The notes under the pieces: model-generated
The model's database searches: none
What the model was told of the DNA's origin: nothing
What the model saw: the letters and a program-made list of their open reading frames with translations, nothing else
DNA from: Microcaldota archaeon
Lineage (GTDB): Archaea > Micrarchaeota > Micrarchaeia > Micrarchaeales > Micrarchaeaceae
DNA: 38,559 bases
Assembly (NCBI GenBank): GCA_021791535.1
Contig: JAJYWI010000018.1
Location: 1 to 38,559 of the forward strand
Direction: 5' to 3'
Shown here: in pieces, positions 1-6,941 of the stretch
Position numbering within the stretch: position 1 is the stretch's first letter
Layout: every line of letters begins with the position of its first letter
Made by a program: the position numbers and the translations under genes

Positions 1-229
1 ATGTTTCTTTAAGTATTTCAGCGCCGCCAGCATATTTTGATGCCAAAATGTCATAATACTCCAATATTGGTGTTTCGAGTGGGCCAAAATTGTACAATTT
101 GAAAGTATCTACTAAAGTGCTCCTTATCATCTCTCGGACAGACTGCTCTGCGGGCATGTAATCTTTTGTGCCTTTAACCACACGCATCTCAACATCGGCT
201 TCTTTTTTAATGTACATACCATAACCCAT
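1..229 (-). CDS. hisS: Histidyl-tRNA synthetase, N-terminal part (cut by window edge)
   Basis: The minus strand reads 76 codons from an ATG at 229 down to the window edge without a stop. The translation contains KGTKDYMPAE, then FGPLETPILEYYD and LASKYAGGAE. These are the class II HisRS motif 1 region (KGT/RDYLP...FEPLETPxLE). The enzyme charges tRNA-His in the cytosol. Only the first sixth or so of the protein is present, so catalytic motifs 2 and 3 lie outside. The start at 229 fits a TATA box at about 253-262 and a near-leaderless mRNA. A second Met at codon 5 is also possible. The match was recognised by motif pattern, without any database search. Confidence 0.85.
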   Translation of the reverse strand, partial: MGYGMYIKKEADVEMRVVKGTKDYMPAEQSVREMIRSTLVDTFKLYNFGPLETPILEYYDILASKYAGGAEILKET

Positions 230-252
230 TATAGGATACGTCTATATCTTTT

Positions 253-262
253 GGATATAAAA
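253..262 (-). promoter_or_regulatory. TATA box of hisS
   Basis: On the minus strand this reads TTTTATATCC. It lies about 28 bp before the hisS ATG at 229, the spacing expected for an archaeal leaderless transcript. Confidence 0.5.
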
Positions 263-264
263 AT

Positions 265-499
265 TTATCGATGCCTTGGGATTTAGGAAGTTGAATTTTA
301 TATCAGTATCATTTCATCACCTTTCTGGAGTTCTTGATCATTTCATCCCACACATAGTTTACCCGTATTTGAGGAGGTATGCGATAGGGCAGGAATAGAT
401 GTGGACGGATACTCTTCCAATCCCTGCAAACCTGTTTTTTGCCATGCCGAACACCTCTTTCGGACGTGAGGACACCCTCTCGACAGACCACCTTTTCCC
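265..499. other. Intergenic stretch, no recognised gene
   Basis: Both strands are open in short runs only. A 74-codon minus-strand ORF (309-533) has no recognisable motif, no promoter at a sensible distance, and overlaps the transposase remnant. The stretch may hold further decayed transposon sequence, but I cannot show it. Confidence 0.4.
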
Positions 500-694
500 G
501 CTCCAAAAGAAATATGGAGATTAAACCAAACAAACTGGAAAAACAGGTCTAGGTATCATATGAGGTCTTTGGTAGAACCTTCGTTTTCCATATTCAAAAA
601 CGCCTTTGGCGAGTACACCTTCTCTAGGGATAAGGAAATGAAAGAGAAGGAGCTGCTGCTGAAGGCTGTTGTTTACAACACGTTTTTAGTCTAG
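500..694 (+). pseudogene. Remnant of a DDE transposase C-terminus
   Basis: In the frame ending at the TAG at 692-694, the translation has a W-N-x-x-x-W-x-x-R-x-R-Y-H lead-in, then MRSLVEPSFSIFKNAFGEY and, a little later, KEKELLLKAVVYN. This matches the end of IS4-like DDE transposases: RYHxRSxVE with the catalytic Glu, then FSxxKxxFGxxxxS and KxELLLKxxxYN. Only about 65 codons remain. An in-frame stop at 467-469 closes the frame, and the catalytic Asp-containing part is absent. I see no clear terminal inverted repeats. It is a dead copy, in an AT-rich stretch next to tRNA-Ala. Assignment to a particular IS family is uncertain. Confidence 0.55.
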
Positions 695-817
695 AATTCA
701 GAGTGCTCAAAACATTGTATATGCTGCTCATTTGTCAAGAACTGTTGGGCAACGCCCGGATTAGATGAAGCTTTATAAATTTTCAATGCCATCGTTTGCA
801 TGTTACAAATTTAAGAG
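695..817 (+). promoter_or_regulatory. Intergenic with TATA box for the methyltransferase
   Basis: A TATA-like element CTTTATAAATT lies at 771-781, about 40 bp before the ATG at 818, so a short leader of some 15 nt is predicted. A small GGGC/GCCC stem lies at about 746-756. Nothing else is recognised. Confidence 0.4.
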
Positions 818-1573
818 ATGATTTCGATTATGCTTTCAAAAAAAAATACTGCGATGTTTTATGATAGCATTGCTGCAGAATACGATGCACTTAAGAGCAG
901 TAGCGTATCTATTGTTCATAAATACCTCTTGATACCTAATCTTTTAAGGGTATTACCGGATGTAAATGGAAAAAGAGTAATAGATTTAGGATGTGGAACG
1001 GGCATAATTTCTTCGTTGTTAGCAAAGAAGGGGGCAGAAGTAACTGGAATCGATATATCTAAGAATATGACAGAGATAGCAAAAACCAAAGTTAAAAATG
1101 CAAGATTCTTGGTAGAAGACATAGAGGATATGAATCTTCCATCCGAATATTTTGATATTGGCGTGTGCGTATTAGCAATGGATTATATAAGGGATATAGG
1201 AAGATCTCTACGTGAAATAAATAGAGTGCTCAAGAAGGGGGGAACAATAATACTAGTTATTCGTAATCCCCTTGTAAGTTCAACTAAGCCAATCGACAGT
1301 AGGCATAAGCATATCAGGAAATTTTATTACTATTTTAGAGAGTACAAAATAAGATATGCCTGGAATGAATTTCACAAGAATCTTGTGGATTATGAAATTC
1401 ATAGGCCAATGGAAAATTTTACCAAGCAGTTTGTATCGAACGGCTTTATTATATCATATTATTTTGACTTAAAGCCCATGAATCCGAAAAATAAGAACAA
1501 GGGGTGGGTCGATTATAACCTCAGAGTACCAAAATTCTGCGGTTTCAAACTTGTTAAATCTCAGAGGTCATAA
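818..1573 (+). CDS. Class I SAM-dependent methyltransferase
   Basis: This 251-aa soluble protein has the seven-strand methyltransferase signature. Motif I is VIDLGCGTG at residues 54-62, with the acidic strand-2 end GIDIS at 77-81. VEDIEDMNLP gives motif II, and the strand-4 region FDIGVCVLAMDYI is followed by LREINRVLKKGGTIILV. The pattern is that of the UbiE/Methyltransf_11 type. The substrate is unknown, because the C-terminal third (basic and aromatic-rich) matches nothing I recognise. Two more Met codons near the start (830 and 866) are alternatives. The gene is strikingly AT-rich compared with the SPFH/CCA genes downstream. It lies between a transposase remnant and tRNA-Ala, so acquisition by transfer is plausible. 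Confidence 0.8.
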   Translation: MISIMLSKKNTAMFYDSIAAEYDALKSSSVSIVHKYLLIPNLLRVLPDVNGKRVIDLGCGTGIISSLLAKKGAEVTGIDISKNMTEIAKTKVKNARFLVEDIEDMNLPSEYFDIGVCVLAMDYIRDIGRSLREINRVLKKGGTIILVIRNPLVSSTKPIDSRHKHIRKFYYYFREYKIRYAWNEFHKNLVDYEIHRPMENFTKQFVSNGFIISYYFDLKPMNPKNKNKGWVDYNLRVPKFCGFKLVKSQRS

Positions 1574-1842
1574 AAATCTAAAGTGCTATTCAGTAAATCT
1601 TTCGACTTTTGCTCTGTTTTGTTACAATGGATAACGTAATGGTTATCTGGAATACCCATAACTTCGCTCTCTTTTAGGGTTGTTTGACTTCTTACTATTG
1701 TGCTCTGTATCTTCGATATGGGTTTGTTTCCTATGTGGCATAAGGGCTTCGCCCTTATAAACTTTTTCACGAGCATATCCTCTCCACCGACTTTATCGGC
1801 GGTATTTCCGAAAGTTTTAATTTGATATTGAAAATCAATCAT
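1561..1842 (-). CDS. Small hypothetical protein (doubtful)
   Basis: This 93-codon ORF, or 100 codons if begun at 1863, lies directly 3' of tRNA-Ala on the same strand. It overlaps the end of the convergent methyltransferase gene by 13 bp. No domain is recognised, and the composition is ordinary for a soluble protein. It contains a perfect 7-bp stem, TAAGGGC-TTC-GCCCTTA, at 1741-1757. No separate promoter is evident, so it could only be expressed by read-through from the tRNA. It may be non-coding. Confidence 0.25.
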   Translation of the reverse strand: MIDFQYQIKTFGNTADKVGGEDMLVKKFIRAKPLCHIGNKPISKIQSTIVRSQTTLKESEVMGIPDNHYVIHCNKTEQKSKDLLNSTLDFYDL

Positions 1843-1868
1843 GCGCTGCCTTCCTCGAAGCATGAAAA

Positions 1869-1939
1869 TGGACTCGGCGGGAATCGCACCCGCGACTCGC
1901 CCTTGCGAAGGGCGTGTTTTACTACTATACTACGAGCCC
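1869..1939 (-). tRNA. tRNA-Ala (anticodon CGC)
   Basis: The minus strand folds as a cloverleaf. The acceptor is GGGCTCG/CGAGTCC, including the G3:U70 wobble that is the alanine identity element. The anticodon stem is CGCCC/GGGCG with loop TTCGCAA (anticodon CGC). The T arm is GCGGG-TGCGATT-CCCGC, and discriminator A is at 1869. CCA is not encoded; a T-run follows. There is no intron. Confidence 0.93.
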
Positions 1940-1960
1940 TCCTTTAGATTATGTGCAAAG

Positions 1961-1972
1961 GGTTAAATAAAC
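1961..1972. promoter_or_regulatory. Shared bidirectional TATA box (tRNA-Ala / SPFH gene)
   Basis: GGTTAAATAAAC reads as an acceptable TATA box on both strands. Its centre near 1966 is about 27 bp from the 5' end of tRNA-Ala (1939) and about 28 bp from the ATG of the SPFH gene (1994). This fits one element serving both directions and a leaderless SPFH mRNA. Confidence 0.5.
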
Positions 1973-1993
1973 TCCAGCACCAATCTACATATC

Positions 1994-2968
1994 ATGGCTG
2001 GCGAGAAGCCATCTGTGGGGACTGCAAGGACCTACGCTTTTGGCAAAGCGGCTGCTGTCGACGTCCTCGTGGTGGCCATAGTGACAGGGCTGGCGTACTA
2101 CCTTACGCTCAGCGTCATATCGGCAGCCATAGCCTTCTTCTTCATACTCATCATCGTGCTTGCGCTCTCCCTGAGGGTGCTGAACCAGTGGAACAGGATG
2201 GCGGTCTTCCGCCTAGGGAGATATGTCGGTGTGATAGGGCCAGGTCCATACCTGATAGTGCCGCTGATAGACAGGACGCCGGTAAGGCTTGACCTCAGGG
2301 TGATAAGCACGGCGTTCAAGGCGGAGAGGACGCTGACGAAGGACAACGTGCCTGTGGACGTAGATGCGATACTGTTCTGGCAGGTGAGGAACCCGGAGAA
2401 CGCTGTTCTGAATGTGCAGTCTTACTATGATTCCGTGCTGCTTGCGTCGCAGACGGCGATGCGCGATGTGATAGGCAAGAGCGAGCTCTCCCTGATGCTC
2501 TCCGGGAGGGACAAGATCGGGAGGGACATACAGGCGCTTATAGAGGAGCGCGTTACAAGCTGGGGCGTTGAGGCCATATCTGTTGAGATACGCGACGTAG
2601 CTATACCTCCTGAACTGCAGAACGCGATGGCAAGGGTTGCCACCTCTGACAGGGAGAAGCAGGCCAGGGTCATCCTCGCCGAGAGCGAATCGCTCGCCGC
2701 CGACAAGATGCTTGAAGCGGCGCACAAGTACGAAAAGGACCCGTTCGCCATGCAGCTCCGCGGCTTGAACATGATGTACGAGATAAGCCTTACAGGGAAG
2801 AACGTGATGGTGTTCATTCCCACTGAATCGAAGGGCTTCAGCATGCCGCTGCCGATGGGCATTTCAGGCCTGAAGGAGATCATAGAGCAGCGGAAGAGGT
2901 CCGATGAGAGCGGGTCTCGGAAGAAGGCTGATGAGAGCGAGCAGCAGAAGAAGGCGAAGAAGCAGTAA
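1994..2968 (+). CDS. SPFH/stomatin-prohibitin family membrane protein (slipin-like)
   Basis: This 324-aa protein has two hydrophobic helices at about residues 22-61. The SPFH core (about 62-245) then begins RVLNQWNRMAVFRLGRYVG and continues with GPGPYLIVPLIDR, the classic slipin entry, followed by TLTKDNVPVDVDAILFWQV and the conserved IRDVAIPPELQNAMA. The end (290-324) is a charged Lys/Glu/Ser-rich tail. Such proteins form large membrane-bound ring or cage oligomers and scaffold membrane domains. In archaea they often pair with an NfeD protease partner, which is not seen here. The ATG at 1994 fits the TATA box at 1961-1972. Confidence 0.9.
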   Translation: MAGEKPSVGTARTYAFGKAAAVDVLVVAIVTGLAYYLTLSVISAAIAFFFILIIVLALSLRVLNQWNRMAVFRLGRYVGVIGPGPYLIVPLIDRTPVRLDLRVISTAFKAERTLTKDNVPVDVDAILFWQVRNPENAVLNVQSYYDSVLLASQTAMRDVIGKSELSLMLSGRDKIGRDIQALIEERVTSWGVEAISVEIRDVAIPPELQNAMARVATSDREKQARVILAESESLAADKMLEAAHKYEKDPFAMQLRGLNMMYEISLTGKNVMVFIPTESKGFSMPLPMGISGLKEIIEQRKRSDESGSRKKADESEQQKKAKKQ

Positions 2969-2971
2969 TAT

Positions 2972-2981
2972 CTATTTAAGG
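2972..2981 (+). promoter_or_regulatory. TATA box of the CCA-adding enzyme gene
   Basis: CTATTTAAGG lies about 30 bp before the TTG/GTG start codons at 3005 and 3008. It supports a leaderless start there despite the lack of ATG. Confidence 0.45.
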
Positions 2982-3007
2982 GTTATTGCCCTATTCCTAT
3001 TGATTTG

Positions 3008-4417
3008 GTGGAGCAGCACAAGCAGGAATTCAGCAAGCGGAAACTTGACATGGCAGAGAGGGTGCTGCACAGGGTCCTCGCTGACGTGAAGCCAACGCCG
3101 AACGAGATAAAGCTTCTCAACGCGAAGTCGAACGAGCTTATGGGCAGGCTGAAGGAGGTCGCGCCGAAGGGCGTAGACATACTACTTGTAGGCTCTGTAG
3201 CCAGGGGCACGCAGATAAGGGGCACTTCGGACATAGACATATTCCTGCTATTCCCTAAGGGTATGGAAGAGAGGAAAATGGAGGAGGCGGGGGTAAGGAT
3301 AGCCAAGCAGATGATAAAGAAGGGCGGAGAGCGCTACGAGATAAAATACGCTGAGCACCCTTATGTGAGGATGTTCCTGAAGGGCGCGGCCGCTACTGCT
3401 GACATAGTGCCTGCGTTCAGGATAAGCAACGCTGAGGAGATGGGCAGCGCCGTTGACAGGACCCAGCTCCACAACCAGTTCGTAAACACGAGGCTGTCGC
3501 AGAAGCAGAGGAACGACGTAAGGCTCCTGAAGGCGTTCCTTGATGCGCGCAACATATATGGTGCTGAAGCAAAGATAGAGGGCTTCTCCGGGTACCTCTG
3601 CGAGCTTCTGGTGTATTATTACGGCTCGTTCGTCAAGGTGATAGAGGACCTATCATCGCTTAGGCTCCCGACAGTTATAGACGTACTAAACAAGGGCAGC
3701 GGGGGGCGCAGGCAGAATGAGATGACGGAAAGGTTCAACAGCGATTTTGTGGTGATAGACCCTACGGACCGCAACAGGAATGTGGCCGCCAATGTGTCCC
3801 AACGATCACTGGCCAAGGCGGCGCTCGCGGCGCGCAGTTTCATCGATAATCCGAGCGTCAACACTTTCTACACGAAAGGTTACAAAGGCGAATGGGCCTC
3901 AAGAATGCTCAAGAGGCTGAACAGCAGCCTCGGCGTAGACACCATAGTGGTATCGTTCGTGCTGCCGGAGATGACCGAGGACATACTCTGGCAGCAGCTC
4001 AAGAGGCTCAAGGAAAGGATGTCACATGAGCTTCAGCACAACGGCTTCGAGCAGATGCTGTCATTGCAGGGCGTATCTGGCACCGATGCGATAATAGCTT
4101 TCCTGTTGCCGAACTCTGAGAAAAGGGTATCGGCGGTGCACGGGCCGAGCGCACTCATGGGCAGGGCAGCCATGGAGTTCATGAAATCGCACAGCAAGTC
4201 CGGGGTGCTGCTCCTCGACCAAGACAAGATACTGTCCATGGAGAAACCGAGATACAGTACACCGATTGAAGTGCTGCGCAGCATAATTTCACAAAACAAT
4301 ATAAAGTTTCCGTCTTATATAAGCAAAAGGGGAACCAAGCTGTATGTGAACAGGATGCCTGAGCGCTACTCCAGGATGCTGCACGAGGCGCTAGAGGACA
4401 ACGTGATACAGCAGTGA
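3008..4417 (+). CDS. cca: CCA tRNA nucleotidyltransferase, archaeal class I
   Basis: About 469 aa, the normal size for the archaeal enzyme. It adds C, C and A to tRNA 3' ends, which matters here because neither tRNA gene in the window encodes CCA. The nucleotidyltransferase head shows GSVARGTQIRGTSDIDIF (about residues 63-80), with the GS motif and the two DxD metal-binding aspartates. A third carboxylate is in TADIVPAF. The middle and tail domains (NDVRLLKAFLDARNIYGAE, FSGYLCELLVYYYGSF) are typical of the archaeal tRNA_NucTransf2 family. The start is GTG at 3008, or TTG one codon earlier at 3005; no ATG is available. Confidence 0.92.
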   Translation: MEQHKQEFSKRKLDMAERVLHRVLADVKPTPNEIKLLNAKSNELMGRLKEVAPKGVDILLVGSVARGTQIRGTSDIDIFLLFPKGMEERKMEEAGVRIAKQMIKKGGERYEIKYAEHPYVRMFLKGAAATADIVPAFRISNAEEMGSAVDRTQLHNQFVNTRLSQKQRNDVRLLKAFLDARNIYGAEAKIEGFSGYLCELLVYYYGSFVKVIEDLSSLRLPTVIDVLNKGSGGRRQNEMTERFNSDFVVIDPTDRNRNVAANVSQRSLAKAALAARSFIDNPSVNTFYTKGYKGEWASRMLKRLNSSLGVDTIVVSFVLPEMTEDILWQQLKRLKERMSHELQHNGFEQMLSLQGVSGTDAIIAFLLPNSEKRVSAVHGPSALMGRAAMEFMKSHSKSGVLLLDQDKILSMEKPRYSTPIEVLRSIISQNNIKFPSYISKRGTKLYVNRMPERYSRMLHEALEDNVIQQ

Positions 4418-4426
4418 GGCAATCAA

Positions 4427-5167
4427 ATGGCGACATACCCGGTTGTTGACAGGAAGTACTTCGTATCTGAGAAGGTAGACGCCACGCCAGAAGTGATAAT
4501 AATCGGTTTCAAGCCAGAGGACGGGAAGCCTAACGCTTTCGACCCAGGCATGTTCATGATGCTTTCCGGCATAGACAAACAAACTGGGGAGAGGCACGTG
4601 GCGAGGGCCCTTTCCATAGCATCAGACCCATCGGCGGTGAACATGGAGTTCTTCATAATAAAGAATCCAACTCATGGGGAACACATCGGAAGGTCCCACT
4701 TCAACGATGTGGAGATGGGCGATATATTCATGCTGAAGGGGCCATCAGGCCAGTTCAAGTTCGACCCGAACAAGGACCCGAAGGTGCTGTTCATAGCTGG
4801 AGGAACGGGAGTAGCGCCGTTCATGTCGATGCTCAGGCACATGAAGATAGTCAACGCAACGACGGACGTGATAATGCTGTACAGCATAAAGTTCCCTACC
4901 GAGATAATAAAGAAGGATGAATTGGACGCGCTGCAGCAGCAGCTCAAGCTCAAGATGACAGTGACGGTCACAAGGCCTGTGGAGGGAGACGGGTGGAGCG
5001 GCCAGACCGGGCACATAGACGCCCCAATGATACAGAAGTACGCGCAGGACTTCAATGAAAGGATGTGCTACATATGCGGACCGCTTGCGTTCGTAAAGGC
5101 GGTGAAGGACGCGCTGGCTGCATTGCAGATTCCACAGCAGAGGATAAGCGCAGATGTTTGGGGCTAA
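4427..5167 (+). CDS. FNR-like FAD/NAD(P)H oxidoreductase
   Basis: This 246-aa protein has the ferredoxin-NADP reductase fold. The FAD domain (about 1-105) has ARALSIASDP in place of the usual RxYS FAD-binding motif. It is followed by GDIFMLKGPSGQF and the NAD(P) domain with LFIAGGTGVAPFMSMLRHM (about 120-138). The C-terminus has CGPLAFVKAVKDAL and ends in an aromatic (DVWG), as the FNR family does. No iron-sulfur cysteines are seen, so it is the flavoprotein alone. The electron partner is unknown: ferredoxin, flavodoxin or a dihydroorotate-dehydrogenase-type partner are all possible. It follows cca after 9 bp with a GTGAGG Shine-Dalgarno-like stretch, so cotranscription is likely. Confidence 0.85.
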   Translation: MATYPVVDRKYFVSEKVDATPEVIIIGFKPEDGKPNAFDPGMFMMLSGIDKQTGERHVARALSIASDPSAVNMEFFIIKNPTHGEHIGRSHFNDVEMGDIFMLKGPSGQFKFDPNKDPKVLFIAGGTGVAPFMSMLRHMKIVNATTDVIMLYSIKFPTEIIKKDELDALQQQLKLKMTVTVTRPVEGDGWSGQTGHIDAPMIQKYAQDFNERMCYICGPLAFVKAVKDALAALQIPQQRISADVWG

Positions 5168-5197
5168 CTACTGATTCCTTGAAAGTCGTTAATAAAG

Positions 5198-5206
5198 TTT
5201 TATAAA
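5198..5206 (+). promoter_or_regulatory. TATA box of the aminopropyltransferase gene
   Basis: TTTATAAAA at this position predicts transcription from about 5228. A GGTGA Shine-Dalgarno sequence at 5244-5248 lies 5 nt before the ATG at 5254 and decides that start over the in-frame GTG at 5245. Confidence 0.5.
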
Positions 5207-5253
5207 ACGCTGGTAAGATAACTGTTACGCAGGTACCAGAGCTGGTGACCGTA

Positions 5254-6159
5254 ATGCGGAAAATCAAAAGAGCAGAGTATATACAGGGGCTATTTAAGAC
5301 AATCATTCCCAGGGGTTGCATTGGCGAACAGTATGCAGATGATGTCGCCCTTATTTTTAAGGTTAAAAAAGTTCTCGTCCAAACAAAAACCAAATATCAG
5401 AAGGTCGATATTGTTGAAACGAACTATTGGGGGAAAATTTTATTCTTGGACAACTTGCTGATGAAAAGCGATAGGGATGGTTATATCATAAATGAAATGA
5501 TAGTTCATCCAATAATGCTTACTGGAGCCAAGAAGAAAAAGGTCTTGGTAGTCGGAGGTGGTGAGGGCTTTACTGCGACTGAGCTGCTCAAGTACCCTTA
5601 CATTGAGCAGATAGATGTAGTGGACATAGATGGTGAATTTGTAGAGATATGCAAGAAGATATACCCTGAAAAGATGGCATGCTTAAAGGACCCAAGGGTC
5701 AGGCTCATTGTCCAAGACGGGCTTGAGTATCTTAGGCAGACAAAAGAAGTGTATGACGCCATTTTTACAACACCCACGGATCCGCTGACTATTTCTGACC
5801 CGCTCTTCATAAGGGAGTACTATAGATCGTGCCGCAGCCATCTTTCGAAAGATGGGGTGTATGAAACCGATGCATATATGCCGTTCTACAAGTATGGCAA
5901 GATTGATTATGCTGTAATAAGGAAAACACTCGCAGAATTTTTCCAAATATCTAAGATATACACCTGCACAGTTCCAACATTCCCAGGTGGTCTTTTCTCC
6001 TTTGGATTTGCTTCTAACAAGTATGATCCAGAAAGGGATTTACGGCCATTTGACTTTCCAATTAGAAATAGATACTATAACATAGATTTACATTACGCTG
6101 CATTTAAGTTGCCACAGTTTATGCTAGATAGGATCGAGGAGGAAAATAAAAATAAATGA
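5254..6159 (+). CDS. Spermidine synthase-like aminopropyltransferase with altered active site
   Basis: This 301-aa protein has the N-terminal beta domain and Rossmann core of the spermidine/spermine synthase family. It shows YWGKILFLDNLLM, EMIVHPIML, VLVVGGGEGF (residues 97-106), and the MTA-adenine-binding VQDGLEYL. Family members move an aminopropyl group from decarboxylated SAM to a polyamine. Two usually conserved polyamine-site features are changed. The canonical DS(S/T)DP is FTTPTDP here (171-177), so the first, catalytic Asp is Thr. The usual Y-H/Q-E before the VHP motif is I-N-E. GGGEG rather than GGGDG is also found in thermospermine synthases. It may act on another acceptor or be a non-synthase relative. 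The gene is AT-richer than its upstream neighbours. Confidence 0.75.
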   Translation: MRKIKRAEYIQGLFKTIIPRGCIGEQYADDVALIFKVKKVLVQTKTKYQKVDIVETNYWGKILFLDNLLMKSDRDGYIINEMIVHPIMLTGAKKKKVLVVGGGEGFTATELLKYPYIEQIDVVDIDGEFVEICKKIYPEKMACLKDPRVRLIVQDGLEYLRQTKEVYDAIFTTPTDPLTISDPLFIREYYRSCRSHLSKDGVYETDAYMPFYKYGKIDYAVIRKTLAEFFQISKIYTCTVPTFPGGLFSFGFASNKYDPERDLRPFDFPIRNRYYNIDLHYAAFKLPQFMLDRIEEENKNK

Positions 6160-6343
6160 ATTTATTAAGCGCTTAGCTCACTGAATTTGCCTTTTTCTAG
6201 GCCAGCAGAGGATCCTTTAGATATCAGAACCTTATCCCTAACCAAAATCACAATAATGTACAAACAATTTGTGCGCAAAAGGAGGATATAAATATCAAAA
6301 AAGACGGTAATATATTAACATGTAAGAGTAATTCAGGATTTAT
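6160..6343 (+). promoter_or_regulatory. Intergenic with TATA boxes for the ankyrin-like orphan
   Basis: Two TATA-like elements are present: GGATATAAATA near 6284-6294, and TAATATATTAAC at 6308-6319. The latter is about 30 bp from the ATG at 6344 and suggests a leaderless mRNA. No other feature is recognised. Confidence 0.4.
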
Positions 6344-6916
6344 ATGACCGCTCCAACAAGATTAATACAGAATGCAGGAAGCAACGATACTATAGGCTTC
6401 CGCGAAGCGCTGCTTGATGTACCACCAGCAGAGAGAGGCAAGGTGTTACTACGTACCCTGGACGAGAACAAGCATAATGTAGGCCATTTCTTCTCTGGTT
6501 TTGGCAACTATGATTGCTATTCGTTAGCACGGAGAGAGCTTGATGGGGACCAACGAAGAGTATTTGTGAATCAGCCAGACTGGAATGCTGATACGCCAGT
6601 TACATGCTTGGGGGTGCTCACTCCGCCATTCATAAAGGAACCATGGCCAAAGTATGATGTAGACGCCGAAAGAATAAGGACCGATCAAGAGGGATTCCGC
6701 AGATTGGAAGACGGGAAGATAAGCCTTGTGCAACCTATGCTTGAAGACGGAGCTGACTTATTCGACGTAAACAACCAAGGACATACGGCAGTGGAAGAAG
6801 CCGGTCTATCTGGTTTGGATCGGCTGGAGGCTAAGCTTGCAGAACTTTGGGAAAAATTGTTCTCTGCTGCTAAAAAGCCGGAGCTACAGACCGTAGTACT
6901 AAATAAGCTTGGTTAA
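6344..6916 (+). CDS. Hypothetical protein with one ankyrin-like segment
   Basis: A 190-aa soluble protein without signal or TM segment. Residues of the form DGKISLVQPMLEDGADLFDVNNQGHTAVEEA (written here only for its pattern: helix, LLxxGADxxxxNxxGxTAxxxA) resemble a single ankyrin repeat in the last third. The first two thirds (FREALLDVPPAERGK, FFSGFGNYDCYSLARREL) match nothing I know. Ankyrin units normally work as protein-binding surfaces, but a single repeat is weak evidence. It sits alone, AT-rich, between the aminopropyltransferase and a convergent transporter gene. Confidence 0.6.
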   Translation: MTAPTRLIQNAGSNDTIGFREALLDVPPAERGKVLLRTLDENKHNVGHFFSGFGNYDCYSLARRELDGDQRRVFVNQPDWNADTPVTCLGVLTPPFIKEPWPKYDVDAERIRTDQEGFRRLEDGKISLVQPMLEDGADLFDVNNQGHTAVEEAGLSGLDRLEAKLAELWEKLFSAAKKPELQTVVLNKLG

Positions 6917-6941
6917 CACCATGAGTTAACCCTCCTTTCTG

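Noticed and set aside
309-533. Minus-strand 74-codon ORF upstream of hisS
   Set aside because: It has no motif, signal or promoter at the right distance, and it overlaps the plus-strand transposase remnant.
1741-1757. Hairpin TAAGGGC-TTC-GCCCTTA as a transcription terminator
   Set aside because: No T-run follows on either strand directly, and its place within a doubtful ORF gives no gene end to terminate. I kept it only as a note in that entry.
2213-2883. Long minus-strand ORFs inside the SPFH gene
   Set aside because: They are shadows of a GC-rich, codon-biased plus-strand gene. Their translations are Arg/His/Tyr-rich and match no family.
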